Made by a program: the position numbers and the translations under genes | Part shown: positions 44,469 through 52,961 of the stretch, piece after piece | Numbering within the stretch: the stretch's first letter is position 1 | Layout of the letters: every line of letters starts with the position of its first letter | Origin: Candidatus Propionivibrio aalborgensis | GTDB taxonomy: Bacteria; Pseudomonadota; Gammaproteobacteria; Burkholderiales; Rhodocyclaceae | Direction of reading: 5' to 3' | Length of the DNA: 64,000 nt | Assembly: GCF_900089945.1 (NCBI RefSeq) | Contig: NZ_FLQY01000246.1 | Location: 1 to 64,000 of the forward strand | Notes under the pieces: generated by a model | Databases searched by the model: none | Seen by the model: only the letters and a program-made list of their open reading frames with translations | Told to the model about the DNA's origin: nothing

Positions 44469-45476
44469 CTACTTCGATACGGATGCCAAGACACTGAAGT
44501 CGTCAGCACTGAACTTGTGGTCAGGGGGCAGATCCTTTGAGACAACACGACCGATGAGCTCGCGGTAATCGGCTGCAGAAATACCGTCGCCCGGCTTCTT
44601 GAAGCAAAGATCGGCCATGCATATGGTCTCACCCGCTTTCAGAGGCCGCGAGCTAACAATGCTTTTCTCGAAGATCTGCTTCATGTCGCGGAATGGCTCA
44701 ATGTCGCCCTTGTCGATAGGCGAAGCCCACATCGCCCAGATTTCCCTCAGACCCGAGCAATAGGCTGTGAAACCATCCGGCTCCATGGCGTTGGCCGCAT
44801 CGCTGCCATACATCCGGCGCGAAAACGTCAGATGCTTTTCAATGACCGTCGCCCCCATGGCGGCAGCGGCAAAGGCGGCGGCACAGCTCTCAGTATGGTC
44901 CGAATATCCGACCGGTAGCCCGTAGCGGGCCTTCATCTCATCAATCACGTTCAAGCCGACTCTTTCCGGCGGGCACGGATAGGCTGAAGTGCATTGCAGC
45001 ACGGTCACCGGCCCGCCCACTTTCAGCGCCGCGACGGCGCGATCAAGCTCATCCCAGTTACTCATACCTGATGAAAGAAGAGCCGGCTTGCCCGTGGCCG
45101 CAATCTTCTCCAACAGCGGCAGATTGGTGACCTCACCGGAGGGTATCTTGTAGGCATCGACACCGACACGTTCCAGCAGGTCGACGGCCTCCAGTGAAAA
45201 TGGTGAGGAGAGAAAGGTGACGCCCATGTCCGCGCAGACTGCTCTCAGCTCATTCCACTGCGCCTCGGTGAATGCAATGCGGCGAAAATACTCCAGCCGC
45301 GGCTCACCTTGAAAGTACGGAGGTGTTGGAGCGTTGGCCAACGTTTCCGCTTCGGCGATGTGAGTTTGAAACTTGACGACGTCTGCACCACAATCTGCGG
45401 CGAGCTCCACGAGCTTACGGGCATTCCCGAACGAGCCATCGTGGACCGAACCGATCTCAGCAATTATCTGAGGCAC
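44469..45476 (-). CDS. neuB: Nonulosonic acid synthase (NeuB/LegI family)
   Basis: 335 residues. TIM barrel (about 1-255) with IIAEIGSVHDGSFGNARKLV, AYKIPSGEVTNLPLLEKIAA and VGYSDHTESCAAAFAAAAMG; the antifreeze-like SAF domain follows (about 275-335) with SIVSSRPLKAGETICMADLC and KKPGDGI. The enzyme condenses phosphoenolpyruvate with ManNAc or a 6-deoxy-diacetamido mannose to form a sialic- or legionaminic-type acid. It is the first of the neuB-neuC-neuA run in transcription order. Confidence 0.92.
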   Translation of the reverse strand: MPQIIAEIGSVHDGSFGNARKLVELAADCGADVVKFQTHIAEAETLANAPTPPYFQGEPRLEYFRRIAFTEAQWNELRAVCADMGVTFLSSPFSLEAVDLLERVGVDAYKIPSGEVTNLPLLEKIAATGKPALLSSGMSNWDELDRAVAALKVGGPVTVLQCTSAYPCPPERVGLNVIDEMKARYGLPVGYSDHTESCAAAFAAAAMGATVIEKHLTFSRRMYGSDAANAMEPDGFTAYCSGLREIWAMWASPIDKGDIEPFRDMKQIFEKSIVSSRPLKAGETICMADLCFKKPGDGISAADYRELIGRVVSKDLPPDHKFSADDFSVLASVSK

Positions 45477-45482
45477 TCTAAC

Positions 45483-46370
45483 TCACTCCCTGGTTGCCAG
45501 CCGCTCGGCCGCTTCCGTACACGTTGCAAACGCAAATGCGGTCAGTTTCCCGCTGGGTTCAAAGACGCGGCCAGTATCAAGCACCACGAGCCCCGCCCGA
45601 TCGAGCAAACGCACCAAGCCAGTGGGACTGTACAAATGGCAGTGCAACGCACCCAGGATATTGTCCGTCGGCGGCCGCCTACCGATTGTCATCACATCCG
45701 GAACCTCCACGTAGATGAGTCCCTGAGCGGGATCGATGGCAGCTGCGACTTGTTCAAGAAGCACCTTCGGATCCTGAATGTGCTCCAGCACCTTGTTAAG
45801 AGTCAGCAGCTTGAAGCCGTGCAACTCCGGCTGACCAGTAAACAGTTCCTGCTTGACATCAAAAAGCTCCAGCGAGCGCAGATGGTCTGCCGCATGCGGG
45901 TCTGGTTCGAGAGCAACGCCAGTCCAATCGCCGGGAACCTGGCCAAGAAATCGTGAAAGGAAGACGCCCGTCCCCGCGCCGATGTCCAATACCGACAAGG
46001 CGCCTTTGGACGATCGCAGCGACTCCCACCGCGTCAAGGCCGCAATGATTCTGTCCACCCGCCCGGCGTTATCCGACTTGTGCGGTGGCAGGCTCATCAC
46101 CAACGAATACTTCGCCCCGATATCCGAACCCGAAAAGTCCACTTCGTAATACTGGGCAGCAATATTCCTCAGCTTGCGCAGATTCTCGGGTTTCTGCCGA
46201 TTCGTTGCACTGCCGCAGGAGAGGCAACCGACCCACGCACGACGATATTTTTCTTCGGATACCCCTGCGGCACGCTCGAAACGATCCGGCCGGTCGTGCG
46301 CCAAAACCGTGTCGCCAAGCTCCCCGCCGCAGATGGCGCAAGTATCGAGGTTATTGTTCAAGGCCATCAT
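45483..46370 (-). CDS. Zinc-ribbon class I SAM-dependent methyltransferase
   Basis: 295 residues. Zinc ribbon CAICGG at residues 11-16 and CLSCGSATN around 50; methyltransferase motif I is LSVLDIGAGTGVFLSRFLGQ. The segment KLLTLNKVLEHIQDP and FDVKQELFTG are typical of Methyltransf_23. Directly upstream of neuB in transcription order, so it may methylate a precursor or product of the nonulosonate. Function inferred from domain and position only. Confidence 0.85.
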   Translation of the reverse strand: MMALNNNLDTCAICGGELGDTVLAHDRPDRFERAAGVSEEKYRRAWVGCLSCGSATNRQKPENLRKLRNIAAQYYEVDFSGSDIGAKYSLVMSLPPHKSDNAGRVDRIIAALTRWESLRSSKGALSVLDIGAGTGVFLSRFLGQVPGDWTGVALEPDPHAADHLRSLELFDVKQELFTGQPELHGFKLLTLNKVLEHIQDPKVLLEQVAAAIDPAQGLIYVEVPDVMTIGRRPPTDNILGALHCHLYSPTGLVRLLDRAGLVVLDTGRVFEPSGKLTAFAFATCTEAAERLATRE

Positions 46371-46458
46371 TTGCCAACGCTTTCATCGCTTGGTCAGTCT
46401 TTCGAGCAATCCGGTTTGTACCCGCTGCAAGCTGCTTCCTTGGGTAAGAAAACCATAA

Positions 46459-48339
46459 TCAAGCGCTCTCGACGCTCTTGGGGGTCGCATGCACACCATC
46501 CAGCCACAAACTTACGTTCAACACTTGCCACAGAAACATCATGTGGTTTTCCTGATTCGTCCCGCTTCCGACAATGCGGACATGATCGTCGATCAAAGCC
46601 AGTACCCGGGCAGGATCAAACACGCCGTGATTCCTGAATCGCTGGGATGCAACCATGTCCCTCAACGCCGACAGCACCGGTCCACCGAACCAACGATGTG
46701 CCGGCGCATTCCACCCGGTCTTCTTTATCCGTGCTCGAGTGGGCTCCGGCAATACGCCGCGCATCGCCGTGCGGAGGAGCTGTTTCGTAACGCCGTCTCG
46801 AATCTGCAGCGAGCCAGGCACCCTGAACATGAACTCCACCAGCTCATGATCGAGAAACGGGTCGAAGTGCTCAAGCCCCACTGCTGTGCATTGACGATCT
46901 TCGGCGCGCAGGCAGCAAGGCAGGGTCTCGCGCAGCATGTCCTGATAGGTTCGGTTCTTGAGGTAGCTGGAAAACGGAGTATCCATAACCGGAGCGAATT
47001 TGCCCAGGTCGAAATAGTCTTCTCGAACTGCATCGGCGTAGCGCAGCATACGTTCCAGGTTCGGCAGGCACCGGCCAGGCTTCTGAAGATCGACCATGCC
47101 GGCCATCATTTGCTCGGCCACCTGGCGATTCTTGCGATGAATCGGGTGGTCGTGATGGCGCGCCCATGCATCGACTTCCCGTGCCAGGAGTTCCTCCTGC
47201 CCGCGCACCCTGAGGTCCGCGAAATACATCGGAAAATATTCGTACTCGCCGGCATTGAGTTCATCGCCACCGAGCCCACCGAACAACGCCGTATACCCGC
47301 GTTCCGCAACGACCCTGCTCAGGAGATGGTGGGACAACCACGTCGCCGTTGCCACCGGTTCGTCATGCACCCTGACCATATCGGACACGATTGCAAAGAT
47401 GTCTATTTCATCGTCGAGTTCGACAGGCACCCATTCGGACACCCGTTCGACTACCACATCCTTGATCTCTTCACGCTCATCGTAAGTAGGATCCACATAC
47501 ACACTGGAGAACGCCACCTGCCTTCGGTTCTGAACCACGCTGCTGCAGCACAGGACCGAGGAAGAATCCAGGCCGCCGGACAAAGTAAACGCCGGTCGCT
47601 CGACCGCATTCACTCGGCGGGAAACCGACTTCATGAGCAATTCCCGGTAGCGCTCGGCCAGGGATTCTTCGCCGTCAGTCCAGTCCGGCTGCGGTGTCAG
47701 CATCCAATATGGCCGGCACCGCCAAGCGCCTCCAGGCGCCAAGCGACCCCAATGCGCTGCAGGCAACTGCCGGATGTTTGCGTACGGAGACTCCTCCGGG
47801 GCATTGTCGAAGGTTCGATAGTGCAGGCCAACGAAACGGGCAGCGAAACCGCGGTTGATGTCAGTCCGAAGACCGAGTGCCAATAGCGCGCGCGGCTGAG
47901 ATGAGAATGCAAAACCACCGCCCGAAAGCTCTGAGTAATAGAGCGGTTTGACGCCGAAGCGGTCGCGTCCCAGCGACACGACACCATCGTTGGGCTCGTA
48001 AACGGCCACGGCGAAATCCCCGATGAGCCGCTCGAGCATCCCCTCGAATCCATGGCGACGGTAGAGCGCTGCGAGCAAGGCAAGATCGCCATCCGGCACG
48101 TCACCGATGTCCGTGCGGAGCTCGCGAGCATTCAGAATTCGTCCATCGATCGCAACTTGCAGGCCCTCGTGCGTTCCTGCCCCGCCCGTACCCGTCCGGT
48201 ACCCCTTCCAGCCGAGCGCGCCCTTGCCGCCATTCGTGCAGCTGACCATGGATCCTGGAACAACCTCCAGCATGGATTTGACCTTGGCCGGCACGGTGGC
48301 CACGTCAAAGGGAGAAACAAGACCTGATATTCGGGACAT
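46459..48339 (-). CDS. Asparagine-synthetase homologue lacking the glutaminase cysteine
   Basis: 626 residues. The synthetase domain is intact, including FTLSGGLDSSSVLCCSSVV (PP-loop) and FGGLGGDELNAGE. The N terminus reads MSRISGLVS, where active members have MCGIxGx: residue 2 is Ser, not Cys, and the NGEIYNH motif is degraded to AIDGRILNARELR. It therefore cannot release ammonia from glutamine in the usual way. Known Cys-less homologues include lasso-peptide cyclases and beta-lactam synthetases, which join acyl-adenylates to amines. Here it may use free ammonia or form an amide or other bond on a glycan. The start has no better in-frame alternative that restores a Cys. Confidence 0.85.
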   Translation of the reverse strand: MSRISGLVSPFDVATVPAKVKSMLEVVPGSMVSCTNGGKGALGWKGYRTGTGGAGTHEGLQVAIDGRILNARELRTDIGDVPDGDLALLAALYRRHGFEGMLERLIGDFAVAVYEPNDGVVSLGRDRFGVKPLYYSELSGGGFAFSSQPRALLALGLRTDINRGFAARFVGLHYRTFDNAPEESPYANIRQLPAAHWGRLAPGGAWRCRPYWMLTPQPDWTDGEESLAERYRELLMKSVSRRVNAVERPAFTLSGGLDSSSVLCCSSVVQNRRQVAFSSVYVDPTYDEREEIKDVVVERVSEWVPVELDDEIDIFAIVSDMVRVHDEPVATATWLSHHLLSRVVAERGYTALFGGLGGDELNAGEYEYFPMYFADLRVRGQEELLAREVDAWARHHDHPIHRKNRQVAEQMMAGMVDLQKPGRCLPNLERMLRYADAVREDYFDLGKFAPVMDTPFSSYLKNRTYQDMLRETLPCCLRAEDRQCTAVGLEHFDPFLDHELVEFMFRVPGSLQIRDGVTKQLLRTAMRGVLPEPTRARIKKTGWNAPAHRWFGGPVLSALRDMVASQRFRNHGVFDPARVLALIDDHVRIVGSGTNQENHMMFLWQVLNVSLWLDGVHATPKSVESA

Positions 48340-48350
48340 TTTGGCAATAT

Positions 48351-49049
48351 CTACAAAGAGGGTGCGGCGCGGACAGCCCGCAGAAAAGTCCAGGCATGAG
48401 GATAGCCGATCACCATCTCGGTCGTCCCCATCGCGCGACGGTCGACGACTTCCTCTACCTCGAAGCCATAGCTTTCTATGAAAGGCATGATCTCCCGTCG
48501 TGCATAGGTATTCACGTGAACCTTTAGCCGCACCCCGGGATCAAGGTATTCATCGACCACGTAGCGGCAATTCCCAACATCGGCGATGGACTCGCGCAAT
48601 ATGAGGGTCTTGCGCGCCGCCAGCAGCAGGCGTTCCAGCGGTCGGTGGAAATTGTCGATATTCGACAAGACATTCATGCACAGAACATGGTCTGCTGCGC
48701 CCTGAAAGTCCTCGAGCCGGCAAACACGCAGCCGGTCGACTGGAAGACCGAAAGCCGGCAACTCGTTCTGCCCGACTTCGATCAATTCGGCTGTCGCGTC
48801 GAAACCGTGATATTCGGCGTCAAGACCCCTCGCCGCGAGTGAGTGAAAAAAATAGCCACTACCACATCCCGCATCGAGAACACTGTCGCCCGGACGGAAA
48901 AACGGCGTCAGAAGCTCGGCGGCTTGGGCGGCGCACGTCATCTCCTCGGCCTCGCATCTCGCGCGCTTCCGGTAAAGCTCGCGAACGATGACGCTGTGCC
49001 GCCAGATGTTGTGGCCTTCGAAACCGCGGTTGTTGAGCTCCGCCTTCAT
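48351..49049 (-). CDS. Class I SAM-dependent methyltransferase
   Basis: 232 residues: SVLDAGCGSGYFFHSLAARG (motif I), then VLCMNVLSNIDNFHRPLERL and LILRESIADVGNCRYVVDEY. A C-terminal DRRAMGTTEMVIGYPHAWTF could bind the acceptor. Eleven bases from the Cys-less asparagine-synthetase gene. Substrate unknown. Confidence 0.82.
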   Translation of the reverse strand: MKAELNNRGFEGHNIWRHSVIVRELYRKRARCEAEEMTCAAQAAELLTPFFRPGDSVLDAGCGSGYFFHSLAARGLDAEYHGFDATAELIEVGQNELPAFGLPVDRLRVCRLEDFQGAADHVLCMNVLSNIDNFHRPLERLLLAARKTLILRESIADVGNCRYVVDEYLDPGVRLKVHVNTYARREIMPFIESYGFEVEEVVDRRAMGTTEMVIGYPHAWTFLRAVRAAPSL

Positions 49050-49074
49050 GCGGCCGCCCCGACAAAACGAGTCA

Positions 49075-50025
49075 TCACTGTACCCGACCTACCAGGATGA
49101 AAGCCGATGCAAGGAAATGGCCGCGCCAGTCCTCGGGATCCTCCATGGCAATGCTGGCTCGGCGGAACAGCTTCGGAACCGCGCTTTCGAACATGGGCGG
49201 CAGGGCATGAAAATGATAGAACAGGACCCGGACATCGACCAGCCCCAGAGACTCGGCAAGTGCGCGCATCTCGAAGGGATTGTGGGTCCGCGACAGAACT
49301 TCGTCGTAGCCGGGTTCCTCGGCATAGCCTTTGCGTACCGGTGGCAGATCCATCCTGAATCGCTTGTCGAGATCGTCAAGCGCCCGTTCGAGCGCGTCCC
49401 GCTCATCACCGGCAGCAGCAAGCAGTCCATCGGAATCGATCAGACGGTTCTTGAACAGGCCGCTGCTATAGCGATTGAGGGTAAACAGGGAGAACAGCTC
49501 GTTTCGTGCCTCGATCGCAACGAGCCCGCCGGGGCGCACGACAGTCATGAAGTTGCCGATAACCGTGGCATCGCTGCCATCCCGCACATGGGGCAAGACG
49601 CCGAAGCAAATGCCGGCGTCGTAGTCCTTCTGCCCGTCAGGCGCGCCGAGAAAGGAGCTCCGTTCCAACACACTACCCGTCCAGATCCGATCCGAAGCAA
49701 TGCCATGGACAGACAGAACCCGCCGCGCCTCGGTAATCATTTCGGGCGTGAGATCGAAACCGTAAAGATTCAGTCCGAGGTCGACCAGGTCACGCAGCAT
49801 CGACGCCGGCCCGCATCCCGCATCGAGCAGGGTACGTGCGCCGGCGTTCTGCAGCAGTGTGCGCACGATATCGGTGTGGACAGGCGGATAGGCCGCATCT
49901 GACTTGTAGTACTCGTCGTAGTAACGTTCGCCCCACGTCGAATAGCAGTTGCGCACGGCCTGCTCCACGCGCTCGCGATCAGACGATGTCGGTTTCACGT
50001 TCATGTCCGGAGTCGATCCTGTCAT
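49075..50025 (-). CDS. Class I SAM-dependent methyltransferase (NELF-FTLNRY type)
   Basis: About 316 residues from MTGSTPDMNV; the ATG 11 codons further upstream is possible but overlaps the neighbour. Core motif TLLDAGCGPASMLRDLVD (motif I) and GICFGVLPHVRDGSDATVIG. The segment RNELFSLFTLNRYSSGLF recurs almost unchanged in the methyltransferase at 60246-61061 ([18 protein letters not shown]), indicating two paralogues acting on similar substrates. It is downstream of another methyltransferase gene by five bases. Confidence 0.82.
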   Translation of the reverse strand: MTGSTPDMNVKPTSSDRERVEQAVRNCYSTWGERYYDEYYKSDAAYPPVHTDIVRTLLQNAGARTLLDAGCGPASMLRDLVDLGLNLYGFDLTPEMITEARRVLSVHGIASDRIWTGSVLERSSFLGAPDGQKDYDAGICFGVLPHVRDGSDATVIGNFMTVVRPGGLVAIEARNELFSLFTLNRYSSGLFKNRLIDSDGLLAAAGDERDALERALDDLDKRFRMDLPPVRKGYAEEPGYDEVLSRTHNPFEMRALAESLGLVDVRVLFYHFHALPPMFESAVPKLFRRASIAMEDPEDWRGHFLASAFILVGRVQ

Positions 50026-50030
50026 TGGCG

Positions 50031-51071
50031 TCAGGACGGCAACCTGGCCACCAGCCACATGTGTGAGGACAGTCCCTGTTGAGCAAGGAACTGCTGAAAA
50101 GGCCAGCCGTGCTCATCCCATTGGTCAACAAGCACACGGTGCAGGAACGGATCGAGATCGATCTTCCCCTGCAATGCCGCCTCGCGCACGAATTCCGCGT
50201 CCAACCGGCCCGGCGTCAGTACCTTGAGAACCTCGAAACCACTGTCGGTCAACAGGCGAGCAAGCGACCCGGGATTGAACAGATTGACGTGCTCTGCATC
50301 AACGGCCAAGGCGCCGGCTCCGAGCATGGCAATGTCAAAACCCTGGCCATTCGGACAGGACAATACCAGAAGTCCGCCGGGGGCCATTATCGGCTTGATG
50401 CCCTCCAGGAAACAACGCGGCTCGAACAGATGCTCGACCACCTCGAAGGCGACCACCACATCCGCATCCTTGCAATCACCCCCAAGATCCTCGATCCGTT
50501 TCTCGATTACCTCAACGCCACGATCCCGGCATGCCTGAACCAATTCGGGCGTGGGTTCGACGGCCACCACACGGGCAAAGGCCCGTGATTCCGTGGCCAC
50601 CGAGGCGAAAGTCCCAAAGCCGGGGCCCACCTCCAGGAGCATGCCGCGCGGAATATGGAATTCCTCGCAGTAGTCGAGCACTCTCTTGAGCCAGGGCTTG
50701 TGGATCTTCTCGCGCCGGCTCTGTTCGGACGCCGGAAAAATATGCTTTGCCCAATAGGCGTAATTCTCCGAATTGGCATAGTAATCGCCCATGACCGCCT
50801 CAGACGGGCGTGGCGACATGTAGATCGTCCGGCAGGACTGGCAGAGGCAGAAGGTGAAGCCGTATTTCTCGAACGCCGGAGCGTACGTGGTCCCGCTACA
50901 GGCCGGACAGGGCACTGCCACGAACTCTACGGCACGCGCATGCATTCTGGCGATGTCCCGCTCGAATGCAGCCTCCTGCTCCTTCAGCAGATCATCCGGA
51001 CAGAGCTCAGACTCACTCAGCGGCTGGCCGAGCGCAGCCTCGGACACGGTAACGGAAACTTGATCGGTCAT
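50031..51071 (-). CDS. Zinc-ribbon class I SAM-dependent methyltransferase
   Basis: 346 residues. Zinc ribbon CPACSGTTYAPAFEKYG then CLCQSCRTIYMSPRP (about residues 55-90), and a SAM core with GMLLEVGPGFGTFASVATES and VVVAFEVVEHLFEP. The N-terminal 50 residues are charged and helical (LSESELCPDDLLKEQEAAFE). The acceptor is probably a nucleotide sugar or glycolipid. Confidence 0.85.
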   Translation of the reverse strand: MTDQVSVTVSEAALGQPLSESELCPDDLLKEQEAAFERDIARMHARAVEFVAVPCPACSGTTYAPAFEKYGFTFCLCQSCRTIYMSPRPSEAVMGDYYANSENYAYWAKHIFPASEQSRREKIHKPWLKRVLDYCEEFHIPRGMLLEVGPGFGTFASVATESRAFARVVAVEPTPELVQACRDRGVEVIEKRIEDLGGDCKDADVVVAFEVVEHLFEPRCFLEGIKPIMAPGGLLVLSCPNGQGFDIAMLGAGALAVDAEHVNLFNPGSLARLLTDSGFEVLKVLTPGRLDAEFVREAALQGKIDLDPFLHRVLVDQWDEHGWPFQQFLAQQGLSSHMWLVARLPS

Positions 51072-51128
51072 TGTTCAAGGATAGTATTCAAAGATGGCAG
51101 AATAGCTGTGCCCTCGGGGAGTTGGATG

Positions 51129-52961
51129 TCATTGCACGGCGACCGCGTCACCACACCGGAGATGCTCAACCATCTTGCGAAATGCAGGCAGATCGCTTGT
51201 CAGTTCGTTGAAGCTGCCCTGCCCGGCAACTTTTCCATCCTCAAAGAAATATATTGTATCGCAGTGAAAGATCGAACTTAGCCGGTGCGCAATGACGACA
51301 ATCGTCTTGCTGCCGCGAAGTTTCTGGATTGCCTCGGTAACCTCGTGTTCCGTCGTTGCGTCCAGAGAGGCTGTCGGCTCGTCGAGAATTATCACTGGAG
51401 CATCGAGATAGAGTGCGCGGGCGATGCCCAGGCGCTGGCGTTCCCCGCCCGAAAATGCATTACCCCGTTCTCCCATGGTTGAATTCAGCCGCCCGGGCAA
51501 GCCAATCACCTTGTCGTAGAGCGCTGCGCCTTTCAGTGCGTCATACACCTTGTCGTCATCTATTGACTCCGGCTTCATCCCGAAAGCGACGTTGCTGCGG
51601 ATGGTGTCGTCGAGAATCAATGGCTCCTGGGGAACGTAAGCGAAGAAGCCCGCTTGCCCGGGCTTGCCGGCGGGCATGCGGGGCTCCCCGTCAATCAGGA
51701 CGCGGCCACCCGCGGGTTCCAGCAAGCCCAGGAGAACGTCGACCGTTGTCGACTTCCCTGATCCGGAAGAGCCCGCAAAGCCAACGAGATGCCCGCTGGA
51801 AATCTCGATATCGACCCCATTGAGGGCGGGCGAGTCGGTGCCCGCGTACCGGAAAACCACATTCTCGAGCGTGATTGACCGCTCAAGCGCAAGCCGTCTC
51901 GTCGGAGGCGGCTTGCCGTCATCCAGGCTCTTCCGGTGTTCAGTTTCGAATTCACGATAATCCGGCAGTATCGCCTCAAGGCACGGAGTGGAGTTTCGAT
52001 ACAACTGCAGCGCGGCGATGATGCGGACAAAAGCCGGCGCCATGCGCAACGCGGCAATGCCGAATAAGGCCATCGTCGGGATGATCGACTGAACTGTTTC
52101 TCCGACGACAAAGACGCTGAACATGGTCCCGAATACGCCGACAACGATCACCGACTCCAAGATCAGGCGCGGAGTCTGTTGCGCAAGGCCGTTCTTGATT
52201 GTCAGGCTCATCTGCTCCTCGACAAGCGCACCAAATCTTTCTTCGAATGCCTTTTCGACCCCGTTGACTTTGATCGTCTTGATTGCGGCAGCCGTTTCGC
52301 CGACGGCGGCATAGACCCCCTCGTTCGCACGCATCATGCGCCGGCCCCAGAGGACCAATCGCTCGTGCATCACGTGCCAGTAAATGATCGCCAGGGCCGC
52401 AATAACGATCACCGCAACCAGTGTTTCAATGGGTTTTACCGCCAGAAGCGTGACGACGAACACAGCGGCCAGAATCACCGAACTCCCGATCTCCACCAGG
52501 CCCATCGTGCATTGTGCAACGGCGGCGCCGGCATTGGCCGTCACGTTGTTCATCAATTGCGAGGACTTCGATGAAAGGTGGCGAACGTAGGGCACACGCA
52601 TGTAGCCGGAAAAAAGCACACCGGCCACTCGCGTCTGGAGCTTCTTGCGCATCCAGAGCGTCATCCAGGTGCCGACGAACTGAATGGCGATCCGTACCAA
52701 AAAAACCGCCATGACGAACAAGGTCATGACAGCGAAGAACACGTGGCGCTCCTCGATCGCCATCCAGCCGTGGAGTTTTTGAAACAGTTCCAGGCCACCC
52801 AAGGTTTCCGGCTCCAATACCGCCTTGAGGAACACATAGACGAGGCCGACACCGCCGGCCTCGAGGATCGCACCGGCCAGATTGACGACGAACAACACCA
52901 GCAGCAAGAACTTTTCGCGTTCGTTCGCAAGCGCCAGGGAACCCTTGATGTGATTCAGCAT
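51129..52961 (-). CDS. ABC transporter with fused permease and ATPase (PglK/MsbA-like flippase)
   Basis: 610 residues: six membrane helices in the first 310 residues (VLFVVNLAGAILEAGGVGLV, FFAVMTLFVMAVFLVRIAI), then the ATPase with Walker A GFAGSSGSGKSTTVDVLLGL, the signature motif FSGGERQRLGIARALYL and Walker B APVIILDEPTASLDA. The architecture matches single-chain flippases such as PglK that translocate lipid-linked oligosaccharides. It probably exports the nonulosonate-containing glycan. This is a second export route beside Wzx in the same locus. Confidence 0.85.
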   Translation of the reverse strand: MLNHIKGSLALANEREKFLLLVLFVVNLAGAILEAGGVGLVYVFLKAVLEPETLGGLELFQKLHGWMAIEERHVFFAVMTLFVMAVFLVRIAIQFVGTWMTLWMRKKLQTRVAGVLFSGYMRVPYVRHLSSKSSQLMNNVTANAGAAVAQCTMGLVEIGSSVILAAVFVVTLLAVKPIETLVAVIVIAALAIIYWHVMHERLVLWGRRMMRANEGVYAAVGETAAAIKTIKVNGVEKAFEERFGALVEEQMSLTIKNGLAQQTPRLILESVIVVGVFGTMFSVFVVGETVQSIIPTMALFGIAALRMAPAFVRIIAALQLYRNSTPCLEAILPDYREFETEHRKSLDDGKPPPTRRLALERSITLENVVFRYAGTDSPALNGVDIEISSGHLVGFAGSSGSGKSTTVDVLLGLLEPAGGRVLIDGEPRMPAGKPGQAGFFAYVPQEPLILDDTIRSNVAFGMKPESIDDDKVYDALKGAALYDKVIGLPGRLNSTMGERGNAFSGGERQRLGIARALYLDAPVIILDEPTASLDATTEHEVTEAIQKLRGSKTIVVIAHRLSSIFHCDTIYFFEDGKVAGQGSFNELTSDLPAFRKMVEHLRCGDAVAVQ

